Below are positions 55,528-63,000 of a stretch of DNA of 64,000 nt, piece by piece; position 1 is the first letter of the stretch, and the number at the start of each line of letters is the position of its first letter. This DNA comes from Thermasporomyces composti (lineage in GTDB: Bacteria > Actinomycetota > Actinomycetes > Propionibacteriales > Actinopolymorphaceae): positions 744,001 to 808,000 of the forward strand of contig NZ_QTUC01000001.1 of NCBI RefSeq assembly GCF_003386795.1, given 5' to 3'. The notes beneath the pieces are model-generated. The model had not been told where the DNA came from. It worked only from the letters and a program-made list of their open reading frames with translations, and ran no database searches. Position numbers and translations under genes: made by a program.

Positions 55528-56220
55528 GCGATTCCGCCTCCGAAATATCAACCAGGATGCCAGGAAGTTCTCCTCCGGATTCCGCTGCCTTCCCGCTGGC
55601 TCAACAACGACAAGCTCGATCCTCGGAGACCTCACGACTACAGGCAGGATGTCTATAATCGACTCCCATCTGTAGAAGCAACACCCGAAGTGGGACCAGT
55701 GGTAGACGCCCTCGGGACTAAGCCCAATCCCTAGCTGGCCACGCTTGCGGACGATCCGGCTACATGCGAAGCACAAGAAAATCAAGCCCACTACAGTGGA
55801 AACATATCCAAGCGCGCGTAACTGTGCATCCGTCCGCGTCCCCGACGACGGAATCATCGCCATGACGAAGGGGTGACTGACGAGAGCAACTCCTAGCCAG
55901 GCATAGGCGAGTGACGCCGAGATCGTGAAGGCTGGTCGACTCCACATCGTCACCGCGAACATACCATCACGCAGTCGGGAGAGCCGCACACCTGACGAAC
56001 CTCGGCGCCAGCATGTGCCAACTGTGACGTAGGACGTCACACCCCCGACGACAATGCCGCCCATGAGCAGGAAGACCAGGAGAAGGTTGTAGAATTCCCG
56101 CTCTCGAAAGTAGAAAATGGCCACCCATAAAGACGCCATTGCCAGCACGGCAAGGGTCGGCAGTATCCGCTTCCCATGCTTGTAGCTCAAGACCCATGCT
56201 CTAGGCAAAGGAATGTACAT
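55330..56220 (-). CDS. Module D: four-TM protein with PH-like domain (orphan copy)
   Basis: This 296-residue paralogue of the module B and C membrane proteins has the same four hydrophobic helices, GIGLSPEGVYHWSHFGCCFY, RNPEENF and RHPELRHELATMEG. Its last ~66 codons are identical to those of the module B gene because they lie in the direct repeat, while the rest differs clearly. This suggests gene conversion or a recombination junction inside the gene. Its partner genes are lost except for a stump upstream (56232-56440). If the protein is an immunity factor, an orphan copy would be expected. Confidence 0.72.
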   Translation of the reverse strand: MYIPLPRAWVLSYKHGKRILPTLAVLAMASLWVAIFYFREREFYNLLLVFLLMGGIVVGGVTSYVTVGTCWRRGSSGVRLSRLRDGMFAVTMWSRPAFTISASLAYAWLGVALVSHPFVMAMIPSSGTRTDAQLRALGYVSTVVGLIFLCFACSRIVRKRGQLGIGLSPEGVYHWSHFGCCFYRWESIIDILPVVVRSPRIELVVVEPAGRQRNPEENFLASWLIFRRRNRRIELHYLDVNPGVVYLAVVFYLRHPELRHELATMEGVQRIQRLDFAEVVDELETTGTLRAMVDRP

Positions 56221-56231
56221 TCCTCTTCCTT

Positions 56232-56440
56232 TCAGGAGCCGTGATCAGTCGACGGAATGCGACGCGGACCTGGATCTAAGCTCGGTGTAACAGCGAGTAG
56301 CTTATGCAATGCCGTGCGGTTATGGCTGTCATACCATTTCCCCGTGGCATCCGAGAAAAGTTTTCCAGCAATCACAGCTGGGATAGCCGCTGCCCCTGCC
56401 CCCCGAACCCACCGGGCCAGTCAGTATCATCAGTACTCCC
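56232..56440 (-). pseudogene. Module D: C-terminal stump of the 317-residue gene
   Basis: Reading leftward, this encodes GKWYDSHNRTALHKLLAVTP and SLDPGPRRIPSTDHGS before a stop at 56232-56234. It matches the conserved C-terminal tail of the module B and C proteins. Going upstream, similarity continues for about 20 residues (AAAIPAVIAGKLFSDA), then the frame degenerates and the sequence enters the 3' flank of module C near 56440. No start codon remains. Confidence 0.7.
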
Positions 56441-56489
56441 GCAGTGGTGGCCCTTGCACGAATCGGACGTCCGGACTCGGCCACCATCC

Positions 56490-57383
56490 TTACGACCGCT
56501 CGCTCGCGACCCGCAGCGTCCCAGTGGCCTCGAGCTCGTCGAGAACCTCCGCGAACTCCAGCTTCTGAATCCGCCGTACGCCGTCACTACTCGCTAGCTC
56601 ATGGCGAAGCTCAGGGTGACGTAGGTAGAAGACGATCGCCAGATAGACAACACAAGGGTTGACGTTGAGATACTGAAGCCCTATTCGGCGACTATACCGC
56701 CGGAAGATCGGCCACGCCGCGAGGAAGTTTTCCTCTGGTTTCGACTGACGTTTCTTCGGGTCGACGACTACGAGATCAAGCGTAGGATACGCTAGTGCAA
56801 CAGGAAGAACATTCCGAATCTGCTCCCAAGCATAGAAGCAGCACCCAAACCGCGACCAATGGTAGAGGCCTTCCGGACTCAGCCCGACGCTTAGCTCACC
56901 GCGTCTTCGAATAAGCCAGCCGGAGGCCCAACACAACGCCACCACACCAAAAACTGGCATCGCGAGTGCCAGTAAGCGCAGTCGCGCATCCGTCCGCGTC
57001 CCGGATGAGGGAATCATCGCCATCACGAAGGGGAAACTAACGAGAGTCACTCCCAGATATGCGTAGGCCAGCGACTCTAGGATCACGAAAAGGCGTCGAT
57101 TCCCAATCGTCGCCGCGAGCTCTCCACCCCTCAGCCTCGAAAGGTGCACGGTTGACGAACCGCGCTGCCAGCATAAGCGTGTAGCGGAGTACACGAGCAA
57201 ACCCCAGAAAGTGAATACACCTGCTATCAGAGCAAACAATAGCGAGGAGTAGTAATTCTGATCCCGGTATGAGGTAACAATACCTGAGAGGAGTATCGCA
57301 TAAATGACCACAAGCGCTGGAACCAAGCGCTTCCCCTGCCGATACCCTTGAATCCAACTAGTCGGTCGCGGAACGTACTTCAT
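56490..57383 (-). CDS. Module C: four-TM protein with C-terminal PH-like domain
   Basis: This 297-residue paralogue of the 50983 and 55330 genes has two N-terminal hydrophobic helices (about 22-42, 46-70), two more (about 100-125, 132-158) and a C-terminal domain with LSVGLSPEGLYHWSRFGCCF, KPEENFLAAW, IGLQYLNVNPCVVYL and LRHPELRHELASSDGVRRI. It starts 11 bp after the 317-residue gene. The 3' flank (56450 onward: CCTTGCACGAATCGGACGTC) is shared with the flank of modules B and D, marking the ancestral unit border. Confidence 0.75.
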   Translation of the reverse strand: MKYVPRPTSWIQGYRQGKRLVPALVVIYAILLSGIVTSYRDQNYYSSLLFALIAGVFTFWGLLVYSATRLCWQRGSSTVHLSRLRGGELAATIGNRRLFVILESLAYAYLGVTLVSFPFVMAMIPSSGTRTDARLRLLALAMPVFGVVALCWASGWLIRRRGELSVGLSPEGLYHWSRFGCCFYAWEQIRNVLPVALAYPTLDLVVVDPKKRQSKPEENFLAAWPIFRRYSRRIGLQYLNVNPCVVYLAIVFYLRHPELRHELASSDGVRRIQKLEFAEVLDELEATGTLRVASERS

Positions 57384-57394
57384 TCAGATCCACC

Positions 57395-58348
57395 TCATGA
57401 ATCATTCTCAACGGGAGGAACGCGTCGCGGCCCGGGATCGAGACTGGGAGTGGCTTTCAACAATTTGTCTAGAGCGGTGCGATTGTATTTGTCGTACCAA
57501 CCCCCAACGTAATCGGCCACCGCGCTCCCAGTGAACGCAGCAGGCGTCGCCGTCAACCAAGCAGGGATACCCATCCACGCACCAGTCGCGATGATTACTG
57601 CAGTCGTCGCGACCGCCACCCCCATCAGCAGGATCACTTTTTCTGGCGGCTCTCCCTGAGCCAGGGCGTAGTCGGCCGCAAGAATCGTCATAGCAGCACC
57701 TGCTCCACGAACAAGCAGAACCCTTCCAGTTATTCGCGAGTACAAGTCTGGATTTCGACGCTTGAATTCATTCGCCAACACGCCCACTTCCTCTTTCACG
57801 AGATCTCCGGCCAAGAATAAGGGCTCATTCCAGTCATAGCTATCGTCTCCTACGAGCATTTCGCGGATCATGGTGTGCGCTGAGTCCACCTGCTCTTTGA
57901 TCTCTTCGTATACTTGCTTCTGTTGGCGATATACATAGTTGGCGGTTTCAAGATCGTAATATTCGGAGTGCCCGGGTGGGTAAACCTGGAGTTGGGGTGG
58001 CCAGATACAGCCTTCCTCGATCCTCAGTCCTATCCTCCGGGCGGTATCCGTTGCCCACTCGACGCGACTTTGCGCCAGCTCCAGTACATCAGCGATGCGA
58101 TCAAGCAACCGGGCACGCGCCCTGACCGCGTCGGAGAACTGGTTGATCTTGACTAGCCCGGCACTGAGCCTTTCTCCGAAAAGCCGACCAGCAGAATCAT
58201 CCCATGAATCCAGTCGATTGCACAAGATGTACCCGACCGCCCTAGACGCCTCGTCGACGAGAGGGGCTAGAGTGTTACGGAACCAGTCCGCGACTGCTCG
58301 AATACTCGCCGGATCACCGCCCAGTGTGATGGTAGGAGCCTCACCCAT
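57395..58348 (-). CDS. Module C: WXG-like N-terminus plus hydrophobic domain, putative T7SS substrate
   Basis: This 317-residue protein aligns along its whole length with the module B protein without gaps. The N-terminal region (MGEAPTITLGGDPASIRAVA) is nearly identical, and divergence is greater in the middle and hydrophobic parts (AGAAMTILAADYALAQGEPP, LLMGVAVATTAVIIATGAWM). The tail YDKYNRTALDKLL and TPSLDPGPRRVPP is conserved. A conserved head with a more variable hydrophobic part is common in polymorphic effectors, but here variation is modest. It follows the small gene by 18 bp. Confidence 0.72.
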   Translation of the reverse strand: MGEAPTITLGGDPASIRAVADWFRNTLAPLVDEASRAVGYILCNRLDSWDDSAGRLFGERLSAGLVKINQFSDAVRARARLLDRIADVLELAQSRVEWATDTARRIGLRIEEGCIWPPQLQVYPPGHSEYYDLETANYVYRQQKQVYEEIKEQVDSAHTMIREMLVGDDSYDWNEPLFLAGDLVKEEVGVLANEFKRRNPDLYSRITGRVLLVRGAGAAMTILAADYALAQGEPPEKVILLMGVAVATTAVIIATGAWMGIPAWLTATPAAFTGSAVADYVGGWYDKYNRTALDKLLKATPSLDPGPRRVPPVENDS

Positions 58349-58366
58349 GGCACCCCTTTCTGATGA

Positions 58367-58753
58367 TCACTTGCTTTCGGCGATGGTTTCCCACGCATCA
58401 CGGACCTCAGGGTCCCAGTGAGGATGGTGGAAGGGCAACATCGCGATACTGTAGCCCAGATTTTTCATGAGTTTCTTGTTCTTTTCTTCGACTTTTCGAT
58501 AGGCCTTTGCGACCCGATCAAGTTTGTGCGCTGCGGCCTCTAGGCGAAGAATGAGATGCACGTACTGGGCGACGGTAGCCTCGACCATGTCTTCTACTAG
58601 CGGCGTGAACGGCCCAGCATCAACGTACTCCGGTCTCCTGCGCTCGGCACCTGTGTCGAGCTCGGATGCAGCCTCCTCGAGAAGCTGGCTCCATCGCTCA
58701 ATCTGACCAGAATCGAAGTGCACTTCACCGTAGAAGGGCGTGTTGATTGACAT
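58367..58753 (-). CDS. Module C: small WXG100-like protein with YxxxE motif
   Basis: This 128-residue protein has ATG at 58753 with GGAGGGG 5 nt upstream. GEVHFDSGQIERWSQLLEEA, then VVEDMVEATVAQYVHLILRL-like central helix, then LDRVAKAYRKVEEKNKKL, where Y-R-K-V-E fits YxxxE. It is clearly paralogous to 52849-53247, with variation concentrated in the last ~25 residues. It opens the module C operon. Confidence 0.7.
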   Translation of the reverse strand: MSINTPFYGEVHFDSGQIERWSQLLEEAASELDTGAERRRPEYVDAGPFTPLVEDMVEATVAQYVHLILRLEAAAHKLDRVAKAYRKVEEKNKKLMKNLGYSIAMLPFHHPHWDPEVRDAWETIAESK

Positions 58754-58984
58754 CGCGGCCCCTCCATTCACCGCAAACTCTGGAAAGCCTCGCCCGGAAG
58801 TCAACGCGGTAAGCGACATTGCCATCGCCGATGGTAGTCACCAAGTTTCAGGCGCATTCGTTGTCCACAGGCCTGCCCACGCCTCGCCAGGACTTCCTGT
58901 GAGCTTGGACACACGAGGGGTTCTGCGCGAGCCGGCGTTCGGTTCAGTCAGACGTCCGCTGCTGGACGGATTTGGTGCTGGCGA
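58754..58984 (-). promoter_or_regulatory. Upstream region of module C
   Basis: It is related to the module B upstream region: 58860-58918 contains GTTGTCCACAGGCCTGCCCA and CCTGTGAGCTTGGACACACG, matching 53348-53407. It probably holds the operon promoter. Confidence 0.45.
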
Positions 58985-59172
58985 CGTCAGAGCGTGCGGC
59001 GGTGGCGGGGCGAAGGAAACGTACTCACCCCGATCCGTCTCGCGCATGGCGAGAACCTCGTCGATCCCATTCGCCTTGCCAGGCCAGTGCTCTCGAAACC
59101 GTCCGACCTCACAGCAGCCAGTCGCGCCACCGTCGTCCTGCGCACGCGGACGTCACCGTGACCGCGGCATGA
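58985..59172 (-). pseudogene. Decayed 3' remnant of a methyltransferase gene
   Basis: Nucleotide similarity to 53479-53665 is clear (shared ACTCGCC-type blocks, CCAGGCC, CACAGCAGCCAGTC, GGACGTCACCGTGACC), and short frames give DRGEYVSFA against DRGEYLTFA. Many changes and frame breaks show it is dead. It holds the same place upstream of module C that the truncated methyltransferase holds upstream of module B. Confidence 0.65.
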
Positions 59173-59174
59173 CC

Positions 59175-60023
59175 TCAACCACCCGAGCGTCGCCGACCGG
59201 CCCGGCGACGGTAGGTGCCCGGACTCTCGCCGATGATGGCGCTGTAGCGGCGGGTGAAGTGGGCTTGGTCGGCGAAGCCCAGCGCGGCGGCCACGTCGGC
59301 CAGCGAGGTGTCGGGATGCTCGCGCAGGACGTGAGCGGCCTGGCGCAACCGGCGGCGGTCGATGAGCCACTTCGCCGTCACGCCGACACGTTCGCTCAGC
59401 GCACGATTGAGTGTCCGCACAGCCATCCCGAGGCGCGCGGCGAGGTCGTCCACCGTGAGGACGCTGTCGTCGCTCTCGGCGACCTGACAGATCTCGTTGA
59501 CGAGCCGTCCGGTCGCGTCGATTCGTTCCGCGTGAGGGCGGAGCCATTCCTCAACCAACGAGCACGCGACGCTCGCCGCGTCGCCCGCCATGTGCGCTCG
59601 TACGACGGTCCACGGCCCTCCCGGCAGGGGTTCGTGGCCGTCCACCAGCGCACGAGGTCGCGTCGACGCGAGCACCGCGGTGGCGGCCGGTTGCAGAAGG
59701 ACTCCGAGGACCCAGGAGCGTCCACGTAGCTCGCGAGTGAACACACGCGACGCCGGGCCGTACAGCGCCGCCTCATCTGAGGTGACGACCAGGTTGCACC
59801 CCGGGTAGGGCAGGACACGGTGCCGGCGCACCTGCCCGTCCGGGACGTCCCAGCGGCCGATCCACACGTGTCGTGCGAGATCGCTCAGATCGGGCGAGAC
59901 GGGCAGTCGCTCGATCCGCAGCGCCTCGTCGTCGGGGTCGAGGTGGCCGCGCGGGCGGCGCGACGCGACCGTGGCCGAGATGTTCAAGACATCCGGCACC
60001 CGCCGCCGCGATGGTGTGCGCAT
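59175..60023 (-). CDS. AraC family transcriptional regulator
   Basis: This 282-residue protein has an N-terminal AraC-type ligand-binding domain of the DUF6597 kind (RHVWIGRWDVPDGQVRRHRVLPYPGCNLV) and a C-terminal AraC double helix-turn-helix (about 180-275): LTVDDLAARLGMAVRTLNRALSE, then DTSLADVAAALGFADQAHFTRRYSAIIGESPGTYRR. The second half is textbook AraC. The ATG at 60023 is chosen because upstream codons show no homology. It is divergent from a DUF6157 gene, its likely target. Confidence 0.9.
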   Translation of the reverse strand: MRTPSRRRVPDVLNISATVASRRPRGHLDPDDEALRIERLPVSPDLSDLARHVWIGRWDVPDGQVRRHRVLPYPGCNLVVTSDEAALYGPASRVFTRELRGRSWVLGVLLQPAATAVLASTRPRALVDGHEPLPGGPWTVVRAHMAGDAASVACSLVEEWLRPHAERIDATGRLVNEICQVAESDDSVLTVDDLAARLGMAVRTLNRALSERVGVTAKWLIDRRRLRQAAHVLREHPDTSLADVAAALGFADQAHFTRRYSAIIGESPGTYRRRAGRRRSGG

Positions 60024-60078
60024 AGCCCCAGTGTGACGGCGCGGGGCGAGCCAGCCGACGGTGAGAGGGAGACGGCCG

Positions 60079-60516
60079 GTGTACAGCACGATCTACCGAC
60101 AGACGTTCATCCGGGTGGCGGACGACTGTCCGGTCGACGCGGCCCAGGTCCCGCCTGCCGGCAGGACGTCCCCCAGCATCGCCTGGCTGCAGTACCACCT
60201 CATCGCCGAGCACCCCTACACGTACACCTCCGACGACCTGCTGTTCGAGGTCCACGTTCGGCGGGCGGGGATCCCGCCCGAGCGGCGAGCGGTCGAGCGA
60301 GCCGCCTTCTTTGCCAAGCCACGAGCCTGCCTGCGGGCCTCGCCCCTGGCCAAGCGCTACGGGTGGGGCATCCACCACGACGCCGAGGGCAAGGTCGCGC
60401 TGGTCGCGCTCGGCTCCGAGGACTACCGGCGAATGGTGAACGATCCCTCGTTGCGGCAGCTCACCGCCATGCGCAGCACCCGCGCGCGGAGCGGGGTCAC
60501 GGGCTCGCGGCCGTGA
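60079..60516 (+). CDS. DUF6157 family protein
   Basis: This 145-residue protein has TIYRQTFIRVADDCPVDAAQ, SIAWLQYHLIAEHPYTYTSDDLLFEV and FFAKPRACLRASPLAKRYGWGIHHDAEGKVAL, which fit DUF6157, of unknown function. The GTG at 60079 follows GAGGGAGA at 8 nt; GTG at 60061 is possible but has no spaced Shine-Dalgarno. It is divergent from an AraC regulator and its last 20 bp overlap the convergent WYL gene. Confidence 0.8.
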   Translation: MYSTIYRQTFIRVADDCPVDAAQVPPAGRTSPSIAWLQYHLIAEHPYTYTSDDLLFEVHVRRAGIPPERRAVERAAFFAKPRACLRASPLAKRYGWGIHHDAEGKVALVALGSEDYRRMVNDPSLRQLTAMRSTRARSGVTGSRP

Positions 60517-61477
60517 CGCTGGCGTGTCGCTGGGCGAGGTCGCGGGCGAGTCGAGCGACGAGGTCCCGGGCCTCGGGCGGATCGAGGACCTCGATGTGGT
60601 CGGCGAACTGGAAAAGTTGGCGTACTCCGTCGAGTTGGTCGTAGCCGACGGTGACGCGCACCCGCCCGTCGACCGGCTCGACGCGACGGAGGCGACTGCC
60701 GAGGATGCGTCGGGCGATGTCCACGGTGTCGACGTCGAGCAACGCGGTGACCCGAACGGTGTCCTGGTGCTCCACCTCGGCGACCAGCCCGGCGGCTACC
60801 TGCTCGAGTGTGACGTCCGGCCGGAGGCGCCTGCGCTCCTCGAGCGGAACCCACGAGTGCAGCCGCGTCACGGCGAACATGCGCGGACGTCCGTCTCGAT
60901 CCGCGATCAGGTACCAGCGGCCACCCCGCAGGTACAGGCCATAAGGATCGACGACGTACTCCCGCGGATCGGACCTACCGCTGGCTCGGTAGCGGATCCG
61001 CAGGCGCCTGCCGCGCCGCAGGTCGCGAAGGAGGTTCGTCACCGGCTCGTCAACGTCCTCCGAGGCGAACCATCCGCGGGTGTCGATGGTGACGATCTCA
61101 CGCAACGGCAGCAGGCCGCCGTCCGCGTCGACGAGCGGGGTTTGGACGCGCGGCGCGAGCTTCTGGCGGGCGCTGCGCGCGGCGGCCTCCAGTCCCAGCT
61201 GACGGACCCGCGTCACGTCCACCCCGACCAGCTGGAGCACCTCCGCCTCACCCCTGGTGAGGCGGTTCACGTCGACCTGCGCTCCAGGCGGGAGCGTGAT
61301 GCCGCCGTAGCGCCCTCGCTCGGCGAACACCGGCACGTCCGCGCGGGCCAACGTCGCGACATCACGGAGGATCGTCCTCGTCGAGACGCCGAACTGCTCG
61401 GCTAGCTCGCTCGCCGTCATCCGCCGGTTCGCCTGCAGCGCGACGAGGATCGCCAGCAGCCGCTGCGTTCGTTCCAC
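60497..61477 (-). CDS. WYL-domain transcriptional regulator (YafY type)
   Basis: This 326-residue protein has an N-terminal helix-turn-helix (about 1-60; MTASELAEQFGVSTRTILRDVATL) with the YGGI wing, a WYL domain (about 140-220; LRIRYRASGRSDPREYVVDPYGLYLRGGRWYLIADR, where the W-Y-L triplet is visible) and a C-terminal WCX domain (to ~310). WYL domains sense nucleotides or other ligands. GTG at 61477 has AAGGTGG 5 nt upstream. It is divergent from a VOC gene, a common pairing for YafY-type regulators. Confidence 0.92.
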   Translation of the reverse strand: MERTQRLLAILVALQANRRMTASELAEQFGVSTRTILRDVATLARADVPVFAERGRYGGITLPPGAQVDVNRLTRGEAEVLQLVGVDVTRVRQLGLEAAARSARQKLAPRVQTPLVDADGGLLPLREIVTIDTRGWFASEDVDEPVTNLLRDLRRGRRLRIRYRASGRSDPREYVVDPYGLYLRGGRWYLIADRDGRPRMFAVTRLHSWVPLEERRRLRPDVTLEQVAAGLVAEVEHQDTVRVTALLDVDTVDIARRILGSRLRRVEPVDGRVRVTVGYDQLDGVRQLFQFADHIEVLDPPEARDLVARLARDLAQRHASVTAASP

Positions 61478-61598
61478 CGCCCACCTTCTTCGACTTGTGC
61501 CGGCCCTTCTGGGCGCGGAGAACACGACACAGATTGTCAGGTTTTCGTGCGAGTCTGCCGGGCACGACCAGACGCGTGACCGTCAGGAAGGAACCGAG

Positions 61599-61964
61599 AT
61601 GGCCGCACCCAACTTGTTCCTGGTCTATGTCACGGACGTCGAGCGAGCCACCGCCTTCTACCGCGACCTGTTCGAGATCGAGCCGACCATGGTCACCCCA
61701 CGGTATGTGGCGTTCGAGGTCGCGCCCGGTGTGCTGTTCTCCCTGTGGAGCGGCAAGAGCGGGCACGTCACGCCGGATCTGCCACGCACGTTCGAGGTCG
61801 GCCTCATGGTCCCGGGCGCCGCGGACGCGGTCGACGCCGTCTACGAGCGGTGGGTGGCGAAGAACGTCACGGTGGTCGAGGAGCCTCACGACGAGGTGTT
61901 CGGGCGCACCTTCGTCATCGCCGACCCCGATGGGAACCTGGTCCGCGTCTCGCCCGTGGACTGA
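61599..61964 (+). CDS. VOC family (glyoxalase/bleomycin resistance fold) protein
   Basis: This is a 121-residue single VOC protein: LFLVYVTDVERATAFYRDLFEIEPT at the start, VAFEVAPGVLFSLWSG in the middle and GRTFVIADPDGNLVRVSPVD at the end, the last being the typical VOC C-terminal strand. Metal-ligand residues are not all conserved (no His in the first strand), so a metal-free binding role is possible. ATG 61599 follows AAGGAACC. It is likely controlled by the divergent WYL regulator. Confidence 0.88.
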   Translation: MAAPNLFLVYVTDVERATAFYRDLFEIEPTMVTPRYVAFEVAPGVLFSLWSGKSGHVTPDLPRTFEVGLMVPGAADAVDAVYERWVAKNVTVVEEPHDEVFGRTFVIADPDGNLVRVSPVD

Positions 61965-62094
61965 CGGGTGCGGCAGGACGCTCCGTCGGCCGGGCAGGTG
62001 GAGCGGCCGATCCGCCTGCCCGCGCCCACCGCGCTCGCGGCTGGTGGCGCCGCTCTGGCTCGGGCCGGCGCGGGCCAGGGACCTGAGGCGGGCG

Positions 62095-62327
62095 TCACTC
62101 CGTATCGGAGGCGAACCGCTCCCAGGCTGACTGGCGGCTGACTCCCAACGCCTTGCCGATCTACTCCCAGGTATGGCCTTGCTTCCTGGCCAGCTTCACC
62201 GCTCGCCTGAGCGGCGCTTCCATCCCCTTGACCCCAGCGCTGATGCCCTCGATGACGACCAGCGGCTTGCGGGACCACTCGCCCTCGATGTTGAGGTCGA
62301 CACGTACGCGGACAAACCTTCCGTCAT
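62095..62327 (-). pseudogene. Decayed small helix-turn-helix gene coupled to tetR-type gene
   Basis: Reading leftward, the segment encodes FVRVRVDLNIEGEWSRKPLV, EGISAGVKGMEAPLRRAVKL and ARKQGHTWE, then a TAG in place of a Glu/sense codon, then IGKALGVSRQSAWERFASD and a stop at 62095. The protein is a small conserved actinobacterial HTH of unknown role. The ATG at 62325-62327 overlaps the TetR stop (ATGA), but the frame must shift by one base within the first ~6 codons to reach the homologous frame. Two independent lesions show it is a pseudogene. Confidence 0.7.
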
Positions 62328-62938
62328 CGACCGTCGAAGGGGGCGTCGACGCCGGGCTCAGCGCCGACGACGATGGCCTCGACGACCTCCTGAACGGCGG
62401 ACTCGTCCGGCAGTCCGCCGAGCTCGCCCGCGAAGAGCAGGTGCCCGGTCCCGATGAGCGCATGGGCCAAGGCGGCGGGCGCGGCCCCGGCCACGATGCG
62501 GCCCAGCCTCTGCTCGGCGACCAGGTACTCCGTGAGAGCGCCGACCGCCTCGGTGAGCATCGGGATCCCGCTGGGTGTTCCCGCTCGGAGCCGCGCGCGG
62601 AGCTCGTCACGGGTGAACACGAGCCGCACGAGCGCCAGCCCGAGCGGGTCGAAGACCCGCATGAGCGCGGAGGAAACGTTCCCGACCACGGTTCCCTGGC
62701 CGGCTCGGTCACTCAGCTCGGCCGCCATGGCGTGGACGGCGTTGATCCGATCCTGTACGAGCGACGCGAGAAAGTCGTCGAAGTCGGCGAAGTATCGGTA
62801 GAGGACGCCCTTGGCGACGCCGGCCTCGTCGGTAACGGTCCGGCTCGTGATACCCGCCGGTCCGTCGCGAAGCAAGACTCGCGTCCCCGCGGCGAGGAGC
62901 TGGGTGCGCGCGTCACGCAGTGCCACGCCGGTCGGCAT
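62324..62938 (-). CDS. TetR family transcriptional regulator
   Basis: This 204-residue protein has an N-terminal TetR helix-turn-helix (about 5-55; LLAAGTRVLLRDGPAGITSRTVTDEAGVAKGVLYRYFADFDDFL) and an all-helical ligand-binding domain. The ATG at 62938 follows GGAGG; a GTG/ATG-like codon 13 residues earlier would place the start within the operator. Two tandem inverted repeats lie directly upstream, shared with the divergent methyltransferase gene, so autoregulation and control of that gene are likely. Confidence 0.9.
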   Translation of the reverse strand: MPTGVALRDARTQLLAAGTRVLLRDGPAGITSRTVTDEAGVAKGVLYRYFADFDDFLASLVQDRINAVHAMAAELSDRAGQGTVVGNVSSALMRVFDPLGLALVRLVFTRDELRARLRAGTPSGIPMLTEAVGALTEYLVAEQRLGRIVAGAAPAALAHALIGTGHLLFAGELGGLPDESAVQEVVEAIVVGAEPGVDAPFDGR

Positions 62939-62960
62939 GCGTCCTCCGTCCACGCTCGTG

Positions 62961-63000
62961 AATGGGCGCTTGCCCATTAGAGTGGGCGCATGCCCACTCT
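62961..63000. promoter_or_regulatory. Tandem TetR-type operators
   Basis: Site 1 is AATGGGCGCTTGCCCATT (62961-62978). Site 2 has arms AGAGTGGGC (62979-62987) and GCCCACTCT (62992-63000). Both share the core TGGGC-GCWT-GCCCA, and their centres are 20 bp apart. Site 2 contains the start codon of the divergent methyltransferase gene (62990). Confidence 0.8.

Noticed and set aside
45738-58753. Integrative element or prophage
   Set aside because: No integrase, recombinase, transposase, replication or structural gene is present, and no att-like repeat pairs with the tRNA genes. The island seems to spread by duplication.
58740-59729. 329-codon plus-strand frame
   Set aside because: It is antisense to the module C upstream region and the AraC gene, which has a full double HTH.
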